NCBI RefSeq assembly: GCF_004375085.3
Contig: NZ_SNAQ03000007.1
Location: forward strand, 62,001 to 126,000
DNA: 64,000 bases
Reading direction: 5' to 3'
Origin: Lewinella sp. W8
Lineage (GTDB): Bacteria > Bacteroidota > Bacteroidia > Chitinophagales > Saprospiraceae
Shown piece after piece: positions 51,131 to 60,680 of the stretch. Position 1 is the stretch's first letter. The number at the start of each line of letters is the position of its first letter. The notes under the pieces are model-generated. The model did not search any database. It was not told the origin of the DNA and saw nothing but the letters and a program-made list of their open reading frames with translations. A program made the translations under genes and the position numbers.

Positions 51131-51368
51131 CCGGCCTTAATTGCTGGTAGGGGGAGGGGTGCTTTTTGGCCGTGAAGCGGAATTGGTGTTTGAGCCAATA
51201 CTTAGTGACGACTTGGAATACAAGTAGTCGACAATCGAAAGGCGTTCTTTGAAAAGAGTAGTGTGCGGCGAGTTTCAATTTCGTAGGTCGAAAGGTGCCG
51301 TAGCCCGTTAAGCCGGCAATTTAGACGGAAGGCTTTTGCGGTACTTTTGGCCGACAAAAGTACCAAGC
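51131..51368 (-). repeat. Dispersed ~240-bp repeat, copy 2 (inverted)
   Basis: Near-identical to 42037-42277 but on the opposite strand, including both ends (CCGGCCTTAATTGC at one end, hairpin GGTACTTTTG-GCCGA-CAAAAGTACC at the other). The two copies bracket the first two FG-GAP genes as an inverted pair about 9 kb apart. Confidence 0.8.
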
Positions 51369-51597
51369 CTGGATAGCAAGAATAATGTTTGCCTTGGCTA
51401 TAGATCAATGATAAAAAGGCTATTGCATGAAACAACCCTAGCGTCTAGCGCACAATTTAGTCAGCCAGGAGATAGGAGGAAAAGGCTTAACTATAGGCCT
51501 CCGCGAGGGTTAAAACTTTTCGATAATCATTGGCATTGCAACATTTAGTCTATTGGCCCAACCGCAAGATCGCGTCAGTACTTTTAAATCTTCTCCG
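51369..51597. other. Intergenic, nothing recognised
   Basis: Between the repeat and the DUF4291 stop codon; no frame or motif of note. Confidence 0.4.
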
Positions 51598-52203
51598 TTA
51601 GATTTTCCTAATTATCTCCCCCGGAAGCGCCATCACCCGCTCTTCGGGCACCATGGGGTTGCCTTGATGATTCCGTTGTTCCACCACGAAAGGAGTGATG
51701 TCGTGGATGCCAACCAGCCATTCCCGGTGGAAACGGTGTAGGGTCTGGCCGCGTAATCCAATCTGAATGGCCTTACGCTCGAGCTTGTTGCCGTAGGGGT
51801 CATGGTCAGGGTCCCACTGCAGGCGCACGTCAGAACTGGCGAGGGCTTCCTTCCAGCCTTCCTGATCGGGGTACAGTGTGGGTTGAAACGAAGAATGGAC
51901 CGCCTCCCGAAGGATTTGCTCCCACCCGGCCCGGGTGACCGCCAGCCGGAGAATCCGCTCCTGGTTGGGTTTGGTGGCCCATCCGGCCCGATACATCATC
52001 CACATGAATCCCGGTTTGATCCAGGTCATGCGCCCGTGGCGGTAATCCGGCCCACCAAATTGCTGGTGGGCAACGGCGTAGTCGGCGATGCTGGGTCGGA
52101 ACGCCTGGTAAACGTAGACGATCGTATTGTCGTAGTCGGCGATGACGTGCTTGCCCCGCTCGGGGAGTTGTGTCTGGAGGGTAGTGTAGGGTAGGAGTTT
52201 CAT
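51598..52203 (-). CDS. DUF4291 family protein
   Basis: 201 aa, full length. Family hallmarks: 'YDNTIVYVYQAFRPSIADYA', 'MTWIKPGFMWMMYRAGWATK', 'RILRLAVTRAGWEQILREAV' and 'VRLQWDPDHDPYGNKLERKA'. The family is widespread and of unknown biochemical function; the conserved Lys, His and Trp residues suggest an enzyme, possibly acting on a nucleotide or protein group. Monocistronic, cytosolic. Confidence 0.9.
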   Translation of the reverse strand: MKLLPYTTLQTQLPERGKHVIADYDNTIVYVYQAFRPSIADYAVAHQQFGGPDYRHGRMTWIKPGFMWMMYRAGWATKPNQERILRLAVTRAGWEQILREAVHSSFQPTLYPDQEGWKEALASSDVRLQWDPDHDPYGNKLERKAIQIGLRGQTLHRFHREWLVGIHDITPFVVEQRNHQGNPMVPEERVMALPGEIIRKI

Positions 52204-52545
52204 TATGTTAGTTTTGATATTAAACTAAGTGTGTGGCCTAAAAAGTTTCTCCAATCGGAAATTTTTGGTGAGGGATCCGCCAACTAATCATTTTTACTAA
52301 CCACTTAATCAAGGTGACTAACGTGGAGGGATGGGGTGCAGTAGTCTTGTGTGGTCAACGGTGATGGACTGCTCCACTCACTTCTTGTAATCCCAAAACC
52401 CGCGTAAACTACTTCGAACTGATTGCTCCCCACACCTGATGTTTCCCAACACTTTCCGATGGATTTCGGACGGTGATCAGGGGTATTGATGGTAGGGCAG
52501 GCCGTGAGTGAAAAGTTTACCCGGGTTTTCAAAACTCCTCATCCC
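52204..52545. other. Intergenic, nothing recognised
   Basis: Divergent region between DUF4291 and the secreted protein. It should hold both promoters, but I cannot point to convincing -33/-7 boxes and see no repeat or hairpin of note. Confidence 0.4.
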
Positions 52546-54381
52546 ATGTTACGTCTTTATGCGCTTTTGACGATACTTGCTTTCTTCTCCTGTTCCCTTT
52601 CCCTGTCCGCCCAGTGCCCCGGTACGGTGGTGGTGGCACCCACCGCAGCCAGCTTTGAAAATGGCATGGATGGATACCTCAACGTGGCCGAAAACTACGG
52701 TAATTACACCAACCTCGATTTTCTCATCGGTTCGGGAGCGAGTGCCTTCGACGGTCCCTCCGCCGCAGCGGACGGCAACAACTACCTGTACGTTCCCTTC
52801 CGCTACTCCGGTCCGCCGACGGATCCCTACCAAATTGCTGAACTACGCAGTCCCTGCTTTGATCTGACGGGACTGAACGACCCGGAGCTGCACGTTCGCT
52901 TTTTCCAGGCGAACAACGCGCGCTCTTCGATTTTCCTCATGGTCAGTCGGGACGGTGGCCTGACCTGGGAATACCCACCGGCCCCCGGTGAGTACGTGCG
53001 CTATCAGGCACCCGCCAACCGTCCTCCGGGCTGGTTTGACGGTTTCGTTGACCTGTCACCCTACGCCGCAGAAACCGATTTTCGTTTCCGGATCGGTGTC
53101 CAGGCCAGCGCGGAACTCGACATGGATTTTGCCTTTGACCTGTTTACCATCGACGAAAAACGCTGTCCCGTACCGGTGGAACTTGACCTCGTCTCCACCA
53201 CGACCTCCGGCGCGGCGGACGGAGAAATTGACGTCATCATTTCCGGTGGGGTAGCCCCCTACACCTACGCCTGGAGTAACGGCGCTACGGGAGCTACGGC
53301 TACCGGGCTCAGCAGCGGCAACTACTCCGTAACCGTAACGGACGTCAACGGCTGTTTTGGCGTGGCCTCGGTCTACGTTTCGGATCCGCTGGCGTGTAAC
53401 GGAACCAAAGGTGGAGGCTGGCCCTACAGCTACGATTTTGAAAGTAATGGCCTGGGCTTGCTAAAGCAAAACCGCGACGACGATACAAACTGGCGGCGCC
53501 TGACCGGAGATACCCCCACGACGGGGACGGGCCCCCAAAGTTTTATCCCCTTCCCGGCCGGACCCCAGTATCGCTACATCGAGGCGGGCAACGGCAATAA
53601 TCCCAGAACGGGAGTACTCACGGTGAAAAAATGCCTGAACATGACCTCCCTGACCCAGCCAATTGTTCAGGTGGCCTACAATATGTACGGCATCCACCAG
53701 GGAAGTTTCGCCATCGAGGTAAGCGACGATGGGGGGCAGAGCTGGGAGCGGGCCTTTGAAGACACCGGTAACAATGGTTTCATTTGGAGCTACGCTACCG
53801 TTGATCTGAGTCCCTACAATTCCGGTCAGACCCGGGTGAGAATCGTTGGCGAGACGGGCGGGACCGGCCCGGAAAGCGACATTGCCATTGATTATTTCTA
53901 CCTGGGTGAAGCGGGGGGAAGCCTGCAGGCGGAACGTCCCCAAGAAGAGATCGTCGCCGTCAATCAGTTGGAACAGCGCGTGGAATCCCTCAAGGACCAG
54001 TGGATGGCCGAGGGCCATACCCCCGCCTTTGGCGACGTCGTCATCGAGGATAACCAAAACCTGCCCCTTCCGGCGGCCGCCGCCGAAGGCTGCGCCACCT
54101 GCGTCCTCGATACGGATATCTTCAAAATCTACCCGAACCCCGCGACCGCCGGGAAGGAAGTTACCGTCAGTTTCACCAGTCCCGGAGGTGGCGTAGTCAC
54201 CATGATTCTCCTGCGAATTGACGGGCAGCCACTGGTGGAAGTCGCGCGTCGGGTTATCCGTGGACCCAACGAGGTCAACTTCATGATTCCCGCCGATCTA
54301 CCCCCCGGCATCTACCACCTCCGGGTGGTGGGCGCCGACTTCAGTGATGGCAGCAACATCGTAGTCGTCTGGCCTACCTAA
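52546..54381 (+). CDS. Type IX secreted protein with SprB repeat
   Basis: 611 aa from the ATG at 52546, chosen for the signal peptide (ending near 'LSLSAQ'). Two jelly-roll/MAM-like modules (~30-210 and ~300-465; 'ELRSPCFDLTGLNDPELHVR', 'IQVAYNM'-type strands) flank a SprB repeat ('GGVAPYTYAWSNGATGATAT', 'GLSSGNYSVTVTDVNGCFG'). The C-terminus is a type A T9SS sorting domain ('IFKIYPNPATAGKEVTVSF', 'DLPPGIYHLRVVGADFSDGS'). Such proteins are exported by the type IX system and anchored or released at the surface; adhesion or gliding-related binding is likely. Confidence 0.9.
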   Translation: MLRLYALLTILAFFSCSLSLSAQCPGTVVVAPTAASFENGMDGYLNVAENYGNYTNLDFLIGSGASAFDGPSAAADGNNYLYVPFRYSGPPTDPYQIAELRSPCFDLTGLNDPELHVRFFQANNARSSIFLMVSRDGGLTWEYPPAPGEYVRYQAPANRPPGWFDGFVDLSPYAAETDFRFRIGVQASAELDMDFAFDLFTIDEKRCPVPVELDLVSTTTSGAADGEIDVIISGGVAPYTYAWSNGATGATATGLSSGNYSVTVTDVNGCFGVASVYVSDPLACNGTKGGGWPYSYDFESNGLGLLKQNRDDDTNWRRLTGDTPTTGTGPQSFIPFPAGPQYRYIEAGNGNNPRTGVLTVKKCLNMTSLTQPIVQVAYNMYGIHQGSFAIEVSDDGGQSWERAFEDTGNNGFIWSYATVDLSPYNSGQTRVRIVGETGGTGPESDIAIDYFYLGEAGGSLQAERPQEEIVAVNQLEQRVESLKDQWMAEGHTPAFGDVVIEDNQNLPLPAAAAEGCATCVLDTDIFKIYPNPATAGKEVTVSFTSPGGGVVTMILLRIDGQPLVEVARRVIRGPNEVNFMIPADLPPGIYHLRVVGADFSDGSNIVVVWPT

Positions 54382-54406
54382 ATTATAACCTAGAGAGCGT
54401 ATTCGG

Positions 54407-54440
54407 GCCGCCGCGGGAACCTTTCCCGTGGCGGCTTTTT
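54407..54440 (+). terminator. Rho-independent terminator of the T9SS-secreted protein gene
   Basis: Stem GCCGCCGCGGGAA against TTCCCGTGGCGGC (one G-T pair), then TTTTT; 25 nt after the stop. Confidence 0.85.
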
Positions 54441-54529
54441 GGGGATTTAGGATCGAGGTGAAGGCGAAGGAGAAGCATGATTAAAAAAAAGGGTAAAAGC
54501 CACCAAGGAAAGATCAACGGGTTGGGTGT

Positions 54530-54602
54530 CGGGAGGACATGCCCTGCCACTACCGAGCAGCAAAAAAGGATGGCGATTCCCCCGGAATCGCGGATACTCA
54601 CC
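54530..54602 (-). repeat. MITE-like repeat, degenerate copy 3
   Basis: On the minus strand, GCGATTCC-GGGG-GGAATCGCC is followed by GGTAGTGGCAGGGCATGTCC, the same order as the inner hairpin and 28-bp palindrome of copies 1 and 2, but with decayed arms. Confidence 0.5.
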
Positions 54603-54792
54603 TGGCCGATTACCGCAGCACCAGCGAAATAAGCAGGGGGAAAGCTCGTCGGCCCAGGCGCGAGGAACGAGCTGACTGGTCCGCCGAGCGGAGAAGAAAT
54701 TACCGGCCATTGCTTTCTCCAAAGAAAACAGGAGGCCAATTTTTATGCAGTTTAGCATTTTAGGACATCCTGTGTCTACTAAATATTTACAC

Positions 54793-55452
54793 ATGGTATT
54801 GGCCAGCTTTCAAAGCCTTGGCATTTGTCTAATTTGGTTTGTCTTTCTTACCTGCCCACAAATTATTGGAGCACAAGAGCCTGACTTTGACCAGGTCATC
54901 ACGGATTGGGAAACTGCCTGGAGAGATTCTTTGATCTCGTTAGATACAACGATCATCGAAACCGTAGTTGGCATAACGCGGCGAGAAGGATGCGCTTCGC
55001 TAAACTACTTCCTGGGGCCAAAGGAGCCCTACCATTGGGCAAAAGGTAAAGACTCGGATAGTATCGACTTTCGTAGGTTTTCTTCTGGCTTTAGTGATGC
55101 ATTAAAGTGTGCTATCGTTTTGGCGCTAATCGAGCAGCAGCAGTGTATTCAAGAGATCATTGAAAAATCCTTCGTTAAGGGCAAAAATTGTCCTCTTGAT
55201 GAAGTAAGGGTTGGGTGTTGGCCAATCTTTGAGTTAATTGTTAATTCTCCCGACACCGGAATCAGGGCGCCAGTAAAGGAAGCTATCCGTCAAAAGGGAT
55301 TCCGGTTTCATTTCGCACCAAACCCATTTATGGAACACCGTTTTATTCGCCAGCATTTTAGTCAGCTTTGGATTGAGTTATTCTCTCCAGCGGAGTGGGA
55401 AGAGCTTCCCAAAAGCCAACTTAGGTATCTCGAAGGATTAGCTAAGGGTTAA
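54793..55452 (+). CDS. Hypothetical secreted or anchored protein
   Basis: 219 aa from the ATG at 54793, which puts a signal-like hydrophobic segment ('LGICLIWFVFLTC') at the N-terminus; a start 16 codons earlier is possible. The mature part is helical with five cysteines ('REGCASLNYFLGPKEPYHWA', 'DALKCAIVLALIEQQQCIQE', 'KNCPLDEVRVGCWPIFELIV'), perhaps disulfide-bonded. AT-rich relative to neighbours. Family unknown. Confidence 0.65.
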   Translation: MVLASFQSLGICLIWFVFLTCPQIIGAQEPDFDQVITDWETAWRDSLISLDTTIIETVVGITRREGCASLNYFLGPKEPYHWAKGKDSDSIDFRRFSSGFSDALKCAIVLALIEQQQCIQEIIEKSFVKGKNCPLDEVRVGCWPIFELIVNSPDTGIRAPVKEAIRQKGFRFHFAPNPFMEHRFIRQHFSQLWIELFSPAEWEELPKSQLRYLEGLAKG

Positions 55453-55483
55453 GCTGAGAGCGTCCCCATCGGTACCCACGACC

Positions 55484-55504
55484 GGCCTGCGGAGCAGGCC
55501 TTTT
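55484..55504 (+). terminator. Terminator after the 219-aa gene
   Basis: GGCCTGC-GGA-GCAGGCC followed by TTTT, 32 nt after the stop; a second hairpin CCAGGG/CCCTGG follows at 55505-55522. Confidence 0.65.
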
Positions 55505-55720
55505 CCAGGGTTTGTGCCCTGGCCATCGCCATAAAACCCACGGGCGGCCCTGCGCTTACCCGATTAACTAGGTAAAGCAGTCCTTCCCGGAGAGATATCC
55601 GGCGCCGGAAATGGCTCAACGTGGAACGTCTCGACGGTCACCTGCGCTGAACGTATCGACCATCCTCCGCCGGATGTGTGCGCCGCTACGCCTATCTTCG
55701 CGCCACCAGAATTATCGTCC

Positions 55721-58700
55721 GTGCGCCCTACGTCCATCATTTGTTATACCCTTCTGCTTGGCGGTCTTGCCGGTCTGCTTTGCACCTGCGACCTCGCCCC
55801 GGAAAACTCCCCCCTGCTCTTCCGGGTACGGCAGGATGCGGGCATCGAGAGCACTAATGCCCTCAAGCCCACGGAGGATTTCAACATCATCGAGTACCTC
55901 TATTACTACAACGGGGGTGGGGTGGCGGCCACCGACATCAACGGCGATGGCCTGCCGGATTTGTACTTTACCAACAACCAGCAACCGAATAAGTACTACA
56001 TCAACGAGGGGAATTGGCAATTCCGGGACGCAACGGAAGAGGGCGAGGTCGCAGGTGCCGGCAGTTGGTCCACCGGTGTGTCCATCACCGACGTCAATCA
56101 GGATGGGCGGCAGGATATATACGTCTGTAACGTCAGCGGATACAAGGGCCTTACGGGCAAGAATGAACTCTTCGTCCAGCAGGCCGACGGTACTTTTCGG
56201 GAGCAGGCCGCCGATTACGGACTGGATTTCGCCGGCTTCAACACCCAGGCCTACTGGTTTGATTACGACCTGGACGGCGATCAGGATATGTACCTGCTGC
56301 GGCACTCGGTCCACAACGACGCCACCTACGGCACGGCCCAGGGCCGTGAAATAATGGACTCCCTGGCCGGGGACCTCCTGCTCCGCAACGACGTCAATTC
56401 CGCCACCGCCAGCACCCCCCGCTTCGTCAACGTTACCGCGGCCGCCGGGATGTATTCCTCCAAAATCGGTTACGGTCTGTCCGCGGCCATTACGGATTTT
56501 GACCAGAATGGCTATCCGGACCTCTACGTCTGCAACGACTTTTCCGAAAACGATTACTACTACCTCAATCAGGGAGACGGCACCTTCCGGGAGTCCGTCC
56601 GCGAGCGGATGGGCCACAGCAGTCAGTTCAGTATGGGCAATGACCTGCTGGACCTCGACGAAGATGGCCGACCGGACCTGCTCACCCTCGATATGCGGCC
56701 CAGCGATGAAGTCGTGCTGAAGCACACCGCCAACGCCGATGCCTATAATGTCTACGCCATCAAGCGGGAACTGGGTTACTACGACCAGGTACCCCGCAAT
56801 AACCTGCAGTGGAACCGCGGAGATGGCTATTTCACGGAAATCGGACAGTTGGTCGGCCTGGAGGCCAGTGACTGGAGTTGGTCCGTGCTGTCTGAAGATT
56901 TCGACTTCGACGGTTGGAAAGAGGTGTTCGTGGCCAACGGCATCGAACGGCGGCCCAACGACCTGGACTATTTGAAGTTCATCTCTTCGGACCTGGCCCG
57001 GACGGCCACCAACCTGGAACTGGCCGAACAAATGCCGCCCGGAAGGGTCGCCAACCAGTTTTATGATCAGGGACCCTACTTCGAATTCGCTCCACGGGGC
57101 GAGGATACGGACCCCAGCGGACTGGAGCACGTGGGCAGCTCGACCGGTGCGGCCGTGGCCGACTTCGACGGCGACGGCGACCTTGACGTCGTAGTCACTC
57201 ACCTGAACGAGCCGGCCAGTATCTACGAGAATACGCTGCTTGAGGTGGCCCGCTCCCGCGATTCGGTGGCTCTGCCGGGCACTTCGGCCATGGTCTACTA
57301 CCGGGTGGAAGACAACTCGAATTACGAAACCACCTTGCGCATCATCAACATTCAGGACGTGGCCCTGCGTTCCGGGGCAGTCACCTATCGGGCCTACCTG
57401 TCGGATGGCACCATGGTGATGCGGGCCTGGGGCCCGCAGCGCGGCCAGCTTTCCCAGTCGGATGACCGCTTCAGCTTCCGGCTGCCGGAGGGCGGGGGAC
57501 TGGACTCCCTCATCCGTATTGATGCCACCGCCGGCACGGCCACCCGCTACGTACTGCAGTGGGGCAGGTTGGACAAATTGCAAATCGGACCGGCGGGGAA
57601 GATGTCCACCTCACCGGCGGCCCGGTACTCCGTACGGGAAACGCCCATCGTCCACCAGAGTAGGGTAGCCCAAGACTTTGACCGCGAACCCCTGCGGCCC
57701 TGGGCCGCGCCCCTGGGCGCCCCCGTAGTGGCCCAGCTCGCGGGAGAGCCCTTGTTTTTGGGGGGCGGGGACGGTGCTCCGGCGCTGTACCGCTTTGACG
57801 GGGAAAAACTGGTCACACTGGCCGAAATTGACACCGAGGATCGGGTCACCGCGGCGGTCTACGTTCGCCTGGACAGTACCCGGGGCAATCATCTGCTGAT
57901 CGGGGACGATCGGGGGAAGCTCCGGCTCTACGATCAGAGGGGAGCCGAGCTTACGGACTGCGAGGAATGCCTCCCCCAGCTGCCCTTCATCCCGTCACAC
58001 ATACTTGCAGGGGATTTCGACGAAGACGGCGACCAGGATTTACTGGTCCTGACGCAGTCCGACGGTAGTTCCTTCGGAGAACGGACACCGGTTTACCGGC
58101 TCGATAACCGGGGGAACGGAACGATGGATACCATTCGCCTACCGTTGGCGGGCATGCGGGATGCGGTTTGGATACGGGACAACCGGGAAATTATTGCCGT
58201 CGGTCCCTGGCAACAGCTCAAGTTGGTGGATTTGGCCGGGGAGGATTGGCAGGTACTGGACTTTGGTCCCGCCGGTCTCTATCATTCCGTGAGCCTGGTA
58301 GAGTTTCCCGATTCCACGCGGGAGCTGGTCGTGGGTAACCTGACCCGCAACACCAGTCTGGGGGACCCCTACAACGAGGGGCCATTGTTCCTTTACCGGG
58401 ACGACCTTGACGGCAACGGTCGCCGTGACCCCCTGATCACTTACCGACGGAACGCTCAGGAGTACAGCTGGGCGGACAAGGATGAGCTCGGTACCCAGCT
58501 ACCTTCTCTGCGGCGGAATAATCTGAGCTACGCGGATTTCAGTCGGCGCAGCGTGGACGAAAGCTTCCCCGAGTTGGGTGCCCCGGTGGGCACCGCCGAG
58601 GAACTGGATAACCTGATCTTGTATAAACTGGAGGCGGAGGACGTGGAATGGGAGGTGGACTACCTCGCACCGGAGTTGCAACCCGTGCCCGTAAACCACG

Positions 58701-58939
58701 AAATACTGGACGGGGAGCGGATGCTGTTGGCGGGCAACTTCACCACCGTACTTCCCCGCCTCGGCCGTCTGGACGGTGCGGCCCTCCAACTGATTGACGA
58801 GGCCGGTGAAGTGTCCGTCATTGACCTGGGGGGAGTCCGTAACCGCAGTATGATCACGAAGATCGTTCCTCTGGATGGCCGTCACTGGTTACTGGTGGTG
58901 CGCGAAGGAAGTCACTTGATCCTGCGCAGGGAGCAGTAG
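55721..58939 (+). CDS. FG-GAP/VCBS repeat lipoprotein (paralogue 3, divergent)
   Basis: About 1072 aa from a GTG at 55721, which gives a lipoprotein signal 'LLLGGLAGLLC'; an earlier GTG at 55676 is possible. The first propeller set aligns with the other two paralogues ('YYYNGGGVAATDINGDGLPD', 'DYDLDGDQDMYLLRH', 'NDLLDLDEDGRPDLLTLDM'). The central ASPIC/UnbV region is much altered: the HPMRGFQS-type motif is replaced by 'TMVMRAWGPQRGQLSQSDDR'. The second set is shorter in calcium loops ('AGDFDEDGDQDLLVL'). Likely surface-exposed binding protein with changed specificity. Confidence 0.88.
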   Translation: MRPTSIICYTLLLGGLAGLLCTCDLAPENSPLLFRVRQDAGIESTNALKPTEDFNIIEYLYYYNGGGVAATDINGDGLPDLYFTNNQQPNKYYINEGNWQFRDATEEGEVAGAGSWSTGVSITDVNQDGRQDIYVCNVSGYKGLTGKNELFVQQADGTFREQAADYGLDFAGFNTQAYWFDYDLDGDQDMYLLRHSVHNDATYGTAQGREIMDSLAGDLLLRNDVNSATASTPRFVNVTAAAGMYSSKIGYGLSAAITDFDQNGYPDLYVCNDFSENDYYYLNQGDGTFRESVRERMGHSSQFSMGNDLLDLDEDGRPDLLTLDMRPSDEVVLKHTANADAYNVYAIKRELGYYDQVPRNNLQWNRGDGYFTEIGQLVGLEASDWSWSVLSEDFDFDGWKEVFVANGIERRPNDLDYLKFISSDLARTATNLELAEQMPPGRVANQFYDQGPYFEFAPRGEDTDPSGLEHVGSSTGAAVADFDGDGDLDVVVTHLNEPASIYENTLLEVARSRDSVALPGTSAMVYYRVEDNSNYETTLRIINIQDVALRSGAVTYRAYLSDGTMVMRAWGPQRGQLSQSDDRFSFRLPEGGGLDSLIRIDATAGTATRYVLQWGRLDKLQIGPAGKMSTSPAARYSVRETPIVHQSRVAQDFDREPLRPWAAPLGAPVVAQLAGEPLFLGGGDGAPALYRFDGEKLVTLAEIDTEDRVTAAVYVRLDSTRGNHLLIGDDRGKLRLYDQRGAELTDCEECLPQLPFIPSHILAGDFDEDGDQDLLVLTQSDGSSFGERTPVYRLDNRGNGTMDTIRLPLAGMRDAVWIRDNREIIAVGPWQQLKLVDLAGEDWQVLDFGPAGLYHSVSLVEFPDSTRELVVGNLTRNTSLGDPYNEGPLFLYRDDLDGNGRRDPLITYRRNAQEYSWADKDELGTQLPSLRRNNLSYADFSRRSVDESFPELGAPVGTAEELDNLILYKLEAEDVEWEVDYLAPELQPVPVNHEILDGERMLLAGNFTTVLPRLGRLDGAALQLIDEAGEVSVIDLGGVRNRSMITKIVPLDGRHWLLVVREGSHLILRREQ

Positions 58940-58945
58940 CGCCGC

Positions 58946-59650
58946 CTACCGGGCGGACCGCAGTCGTTGTACCTCCCGCTCCTGGCGGCGCAACTGCGCG
59001 CCGCCGCCGAGGGGGACCACCAGTCCGGCCGCCAGCGTTCCGTCGGGCTGCACGGTAGGCTGAAGACGGATGGACAGGTCATCGCTGATGTCAAATTCCT
59101 GAAGGTGAGCGTCGCTGTAGGCTTCGACGGCCTGAAGCAAGTAAACCACAAAAATGCCGATGTAGGCGGTTTGCCGACCACGGTCGGCGTTGTCTCTGGC
59201 CGTAATGAGGGCCTGATCGGAGACTTGTTCCTGCGGGAACTCATCGTCGGTAACGAAACACTGGGACTCCGGAATTCGGATCACGTTTCCGTCGCCGAGA
59301 CAGCGGTTTTCGAGGGCGGTGCGGAAGCGCACGTAGCGGGTTTGGTTGAAGTCGGCGTAGGCAATGATGCCCAGCAAACCGCCATAGACGAGCGGCACCT
59401 TCCACCACCGACGGTTGTACACCTGCCCTCCACCCGGAATGGCCGCCCAGAGGAGGGCGTTGCGGGGGTTACGTTGAACGGAGGCAAGCGTCAGTAAGGT
59501 GTCGGCCTCGTCCATCAGCAGTTCATCTCTTTGCAGGGTGTCGGCCTGGGCGGATAAAGCACAGGAAAAGATCAGACCCAGGATGACCATCCCCGAAAGC
59601 CGCAAAAATGGCGAAGTGCCCGAAAGGGTATCGTACAAGTGGGTACGCAT
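58946..59650 (-). CDS. DUF5683 family membrane protein
   Basis: 234 aa with a signal-like helix near residues 18-35. The DUF5683 hallmark 'WAAIPGGGQVYNRRWWKVPL' with 'VYGGLLGIIAYADFNQTRYV' is followed by a second helix ('AYIGIFVVYLLQAVEAYSDA') and 'HLQEFDISDDLSI'. The gene usually sits beside parB in Bacteroidota, as here (79 nt downstream of it). Function unknown, perhaps envelope biogenesis. Confidence 0.9.
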   Translation of the reverse strand: MRTHLYDTLSGTSPFLRLSGMVILGLIFSCALSAQADTLQRDELLMDEADTLLTLASVQRNPRNALLWAAIPGGGQVYNRRWWKVPLVYGGLLGIIAYADFNQTRYVRFRTALENRCLGDGNVIRIPESQCFVTDDEFPQEQVSDQALITARDNADRGRQTAYIGIFVVYLLQAVEAYSDAHLQEFDISDDLSIRLQPTVQPDGTLAAGLVVPLGGGAQLRRQEREVQRLRSAR

Positions 59651-59729
59651 GCTTACTTGGTTGGGGTGGTCTTAAGGTATGCCGTAAACAAGACGAGTAA
59701 CGCAGGCAAAACGTGGGCCAGGGGAGGAA

Positions 59730-60680
59730 TTATTCTACGGATTTGTAGAATCCCTCCAGTTCTTCCTGATTTTTGAATTTAATGGTGATGGAGCCGGACT
59801 TGGCGTCCTTGTCTTCCAGGTCGATTTTGATCTGTTTGGTGCCGAAGAAGGCCTGGAAAGCTTGCTTGACCTCCTTCAGTTCGTCGTTGGAGGGCTGCCG
59901 GTTCTTGCTCACCTTGGTCTTTTCCTTGTAAGACTTGGCTTCCTGTTCAATCTTCCGGATACTCCATTCGGGATGGTCGAGGATGTCCTTGAGGAAAAGC
60001 TCCTGGAGTTGTTTGTCCTTGATGCCCGCAAAAGCCTTTGCCGCACCAATGGTGAGCTGGTTGTTTTTAATGGCTTCCTGCACCATGGGGCTGGTTTCCA
60101 AAATCCCCAGATAGTTGGCCACGGTGGAGCGCTTAATGCCTACGCGGTCGCTGAGCTCCTTTTGCGTCAACTTGAATTCCTGTTTGAGCCGCAGGTAGCT
60201 GTAGGCAATTTCCATGGGGTTGAGGTCCTGCCGCAGGACGTTCTCGATCAACGCCATTTCCAGCAGGGTCTGGTCATTGGCGGTGCGGATGAAGGCGGGG
60301 ACTTCCGTTAATTCGGCGGCCTTACTGGCCCGGTAGCGCCGCTCCCCGCTGATGATCTGGTAGCTACCGTCGCCCATGTGCCGCACGGTGATGGGCTGGA
60401 TGATGCCGTGAGCCCGGATGCTGTCCGTGAGTTCATCCAGCGGCTCCTGCTCAAATTCCTTCCGGGGCTGATCCGGATTAGGGAAGATCTTGTCTAGGGG
60501 CAACATGGCGAAATTGCGGCTCAGGGTAGACACCGCCTCGGCGGTGGGCTTGGCCAGGGTCTCCTGGACCTGGCGCTCCCCAAAAACGGCATTGACTCCG
60601 GCGCCCTTCTTCAGGACGTCGCCCAGGCTGTTACTGAGGGCATCTTTACTTGGTTGTCCGCGCTTGAATTTTTTCGCCAT
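59730..60680 (-). CDS. parB: ParB/RepB/Spo0J chromosome partition protein
   Basis: 316 aa. ParB N-domain with 'FPNPDQPRKEFEQEPLDELT' and CTPase box 'ISGERRYRASKAAEL'; then 'LIENVLRQDLNPMEIAYSYL' and the helix-turn-helix 'TQKELSDRVGIKRSTVANYL'; a short C-terminal dimerisation domain ('LKEVKQAFQAFFGTKQIKID', typical of Bacteroidota ParB). ParB binds parS, clamps DNA with CTP and works with ParA. In Bacteroidota parA normally precedes parB directly; here the upstream 300 bp are empty and the next gene is a TPR protein. Confidence 0.95.
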   Translation of the reverse strand: MAKKFKRGQPSKDALSNSLGDVLKKGAGVNAVFGERQVQETLAKPTAEAVSTLSRNFAMLPLDKIFPNPDQPRKEFEQEPLDELTDSIRAHGIIQPITVRHMGDGSYQIISGERRYRASKAAELTEVPAFIRTANDQTLLEMALIENVLRQDLNPMEIAYSYLRLKQEFKLTQKELSDRVGIKRSTVANYLGILETSPMVQEAIKNNQLTIGAAKAFAGIKDKQLQELFLKDILDHPEWSIRKIEQEAKSYKEKTKVSKNRQPSNDELKEVKQAFQAFFGTKQIKIDLEDKDAKSGSITIKFKNQEELEGFYKSVE

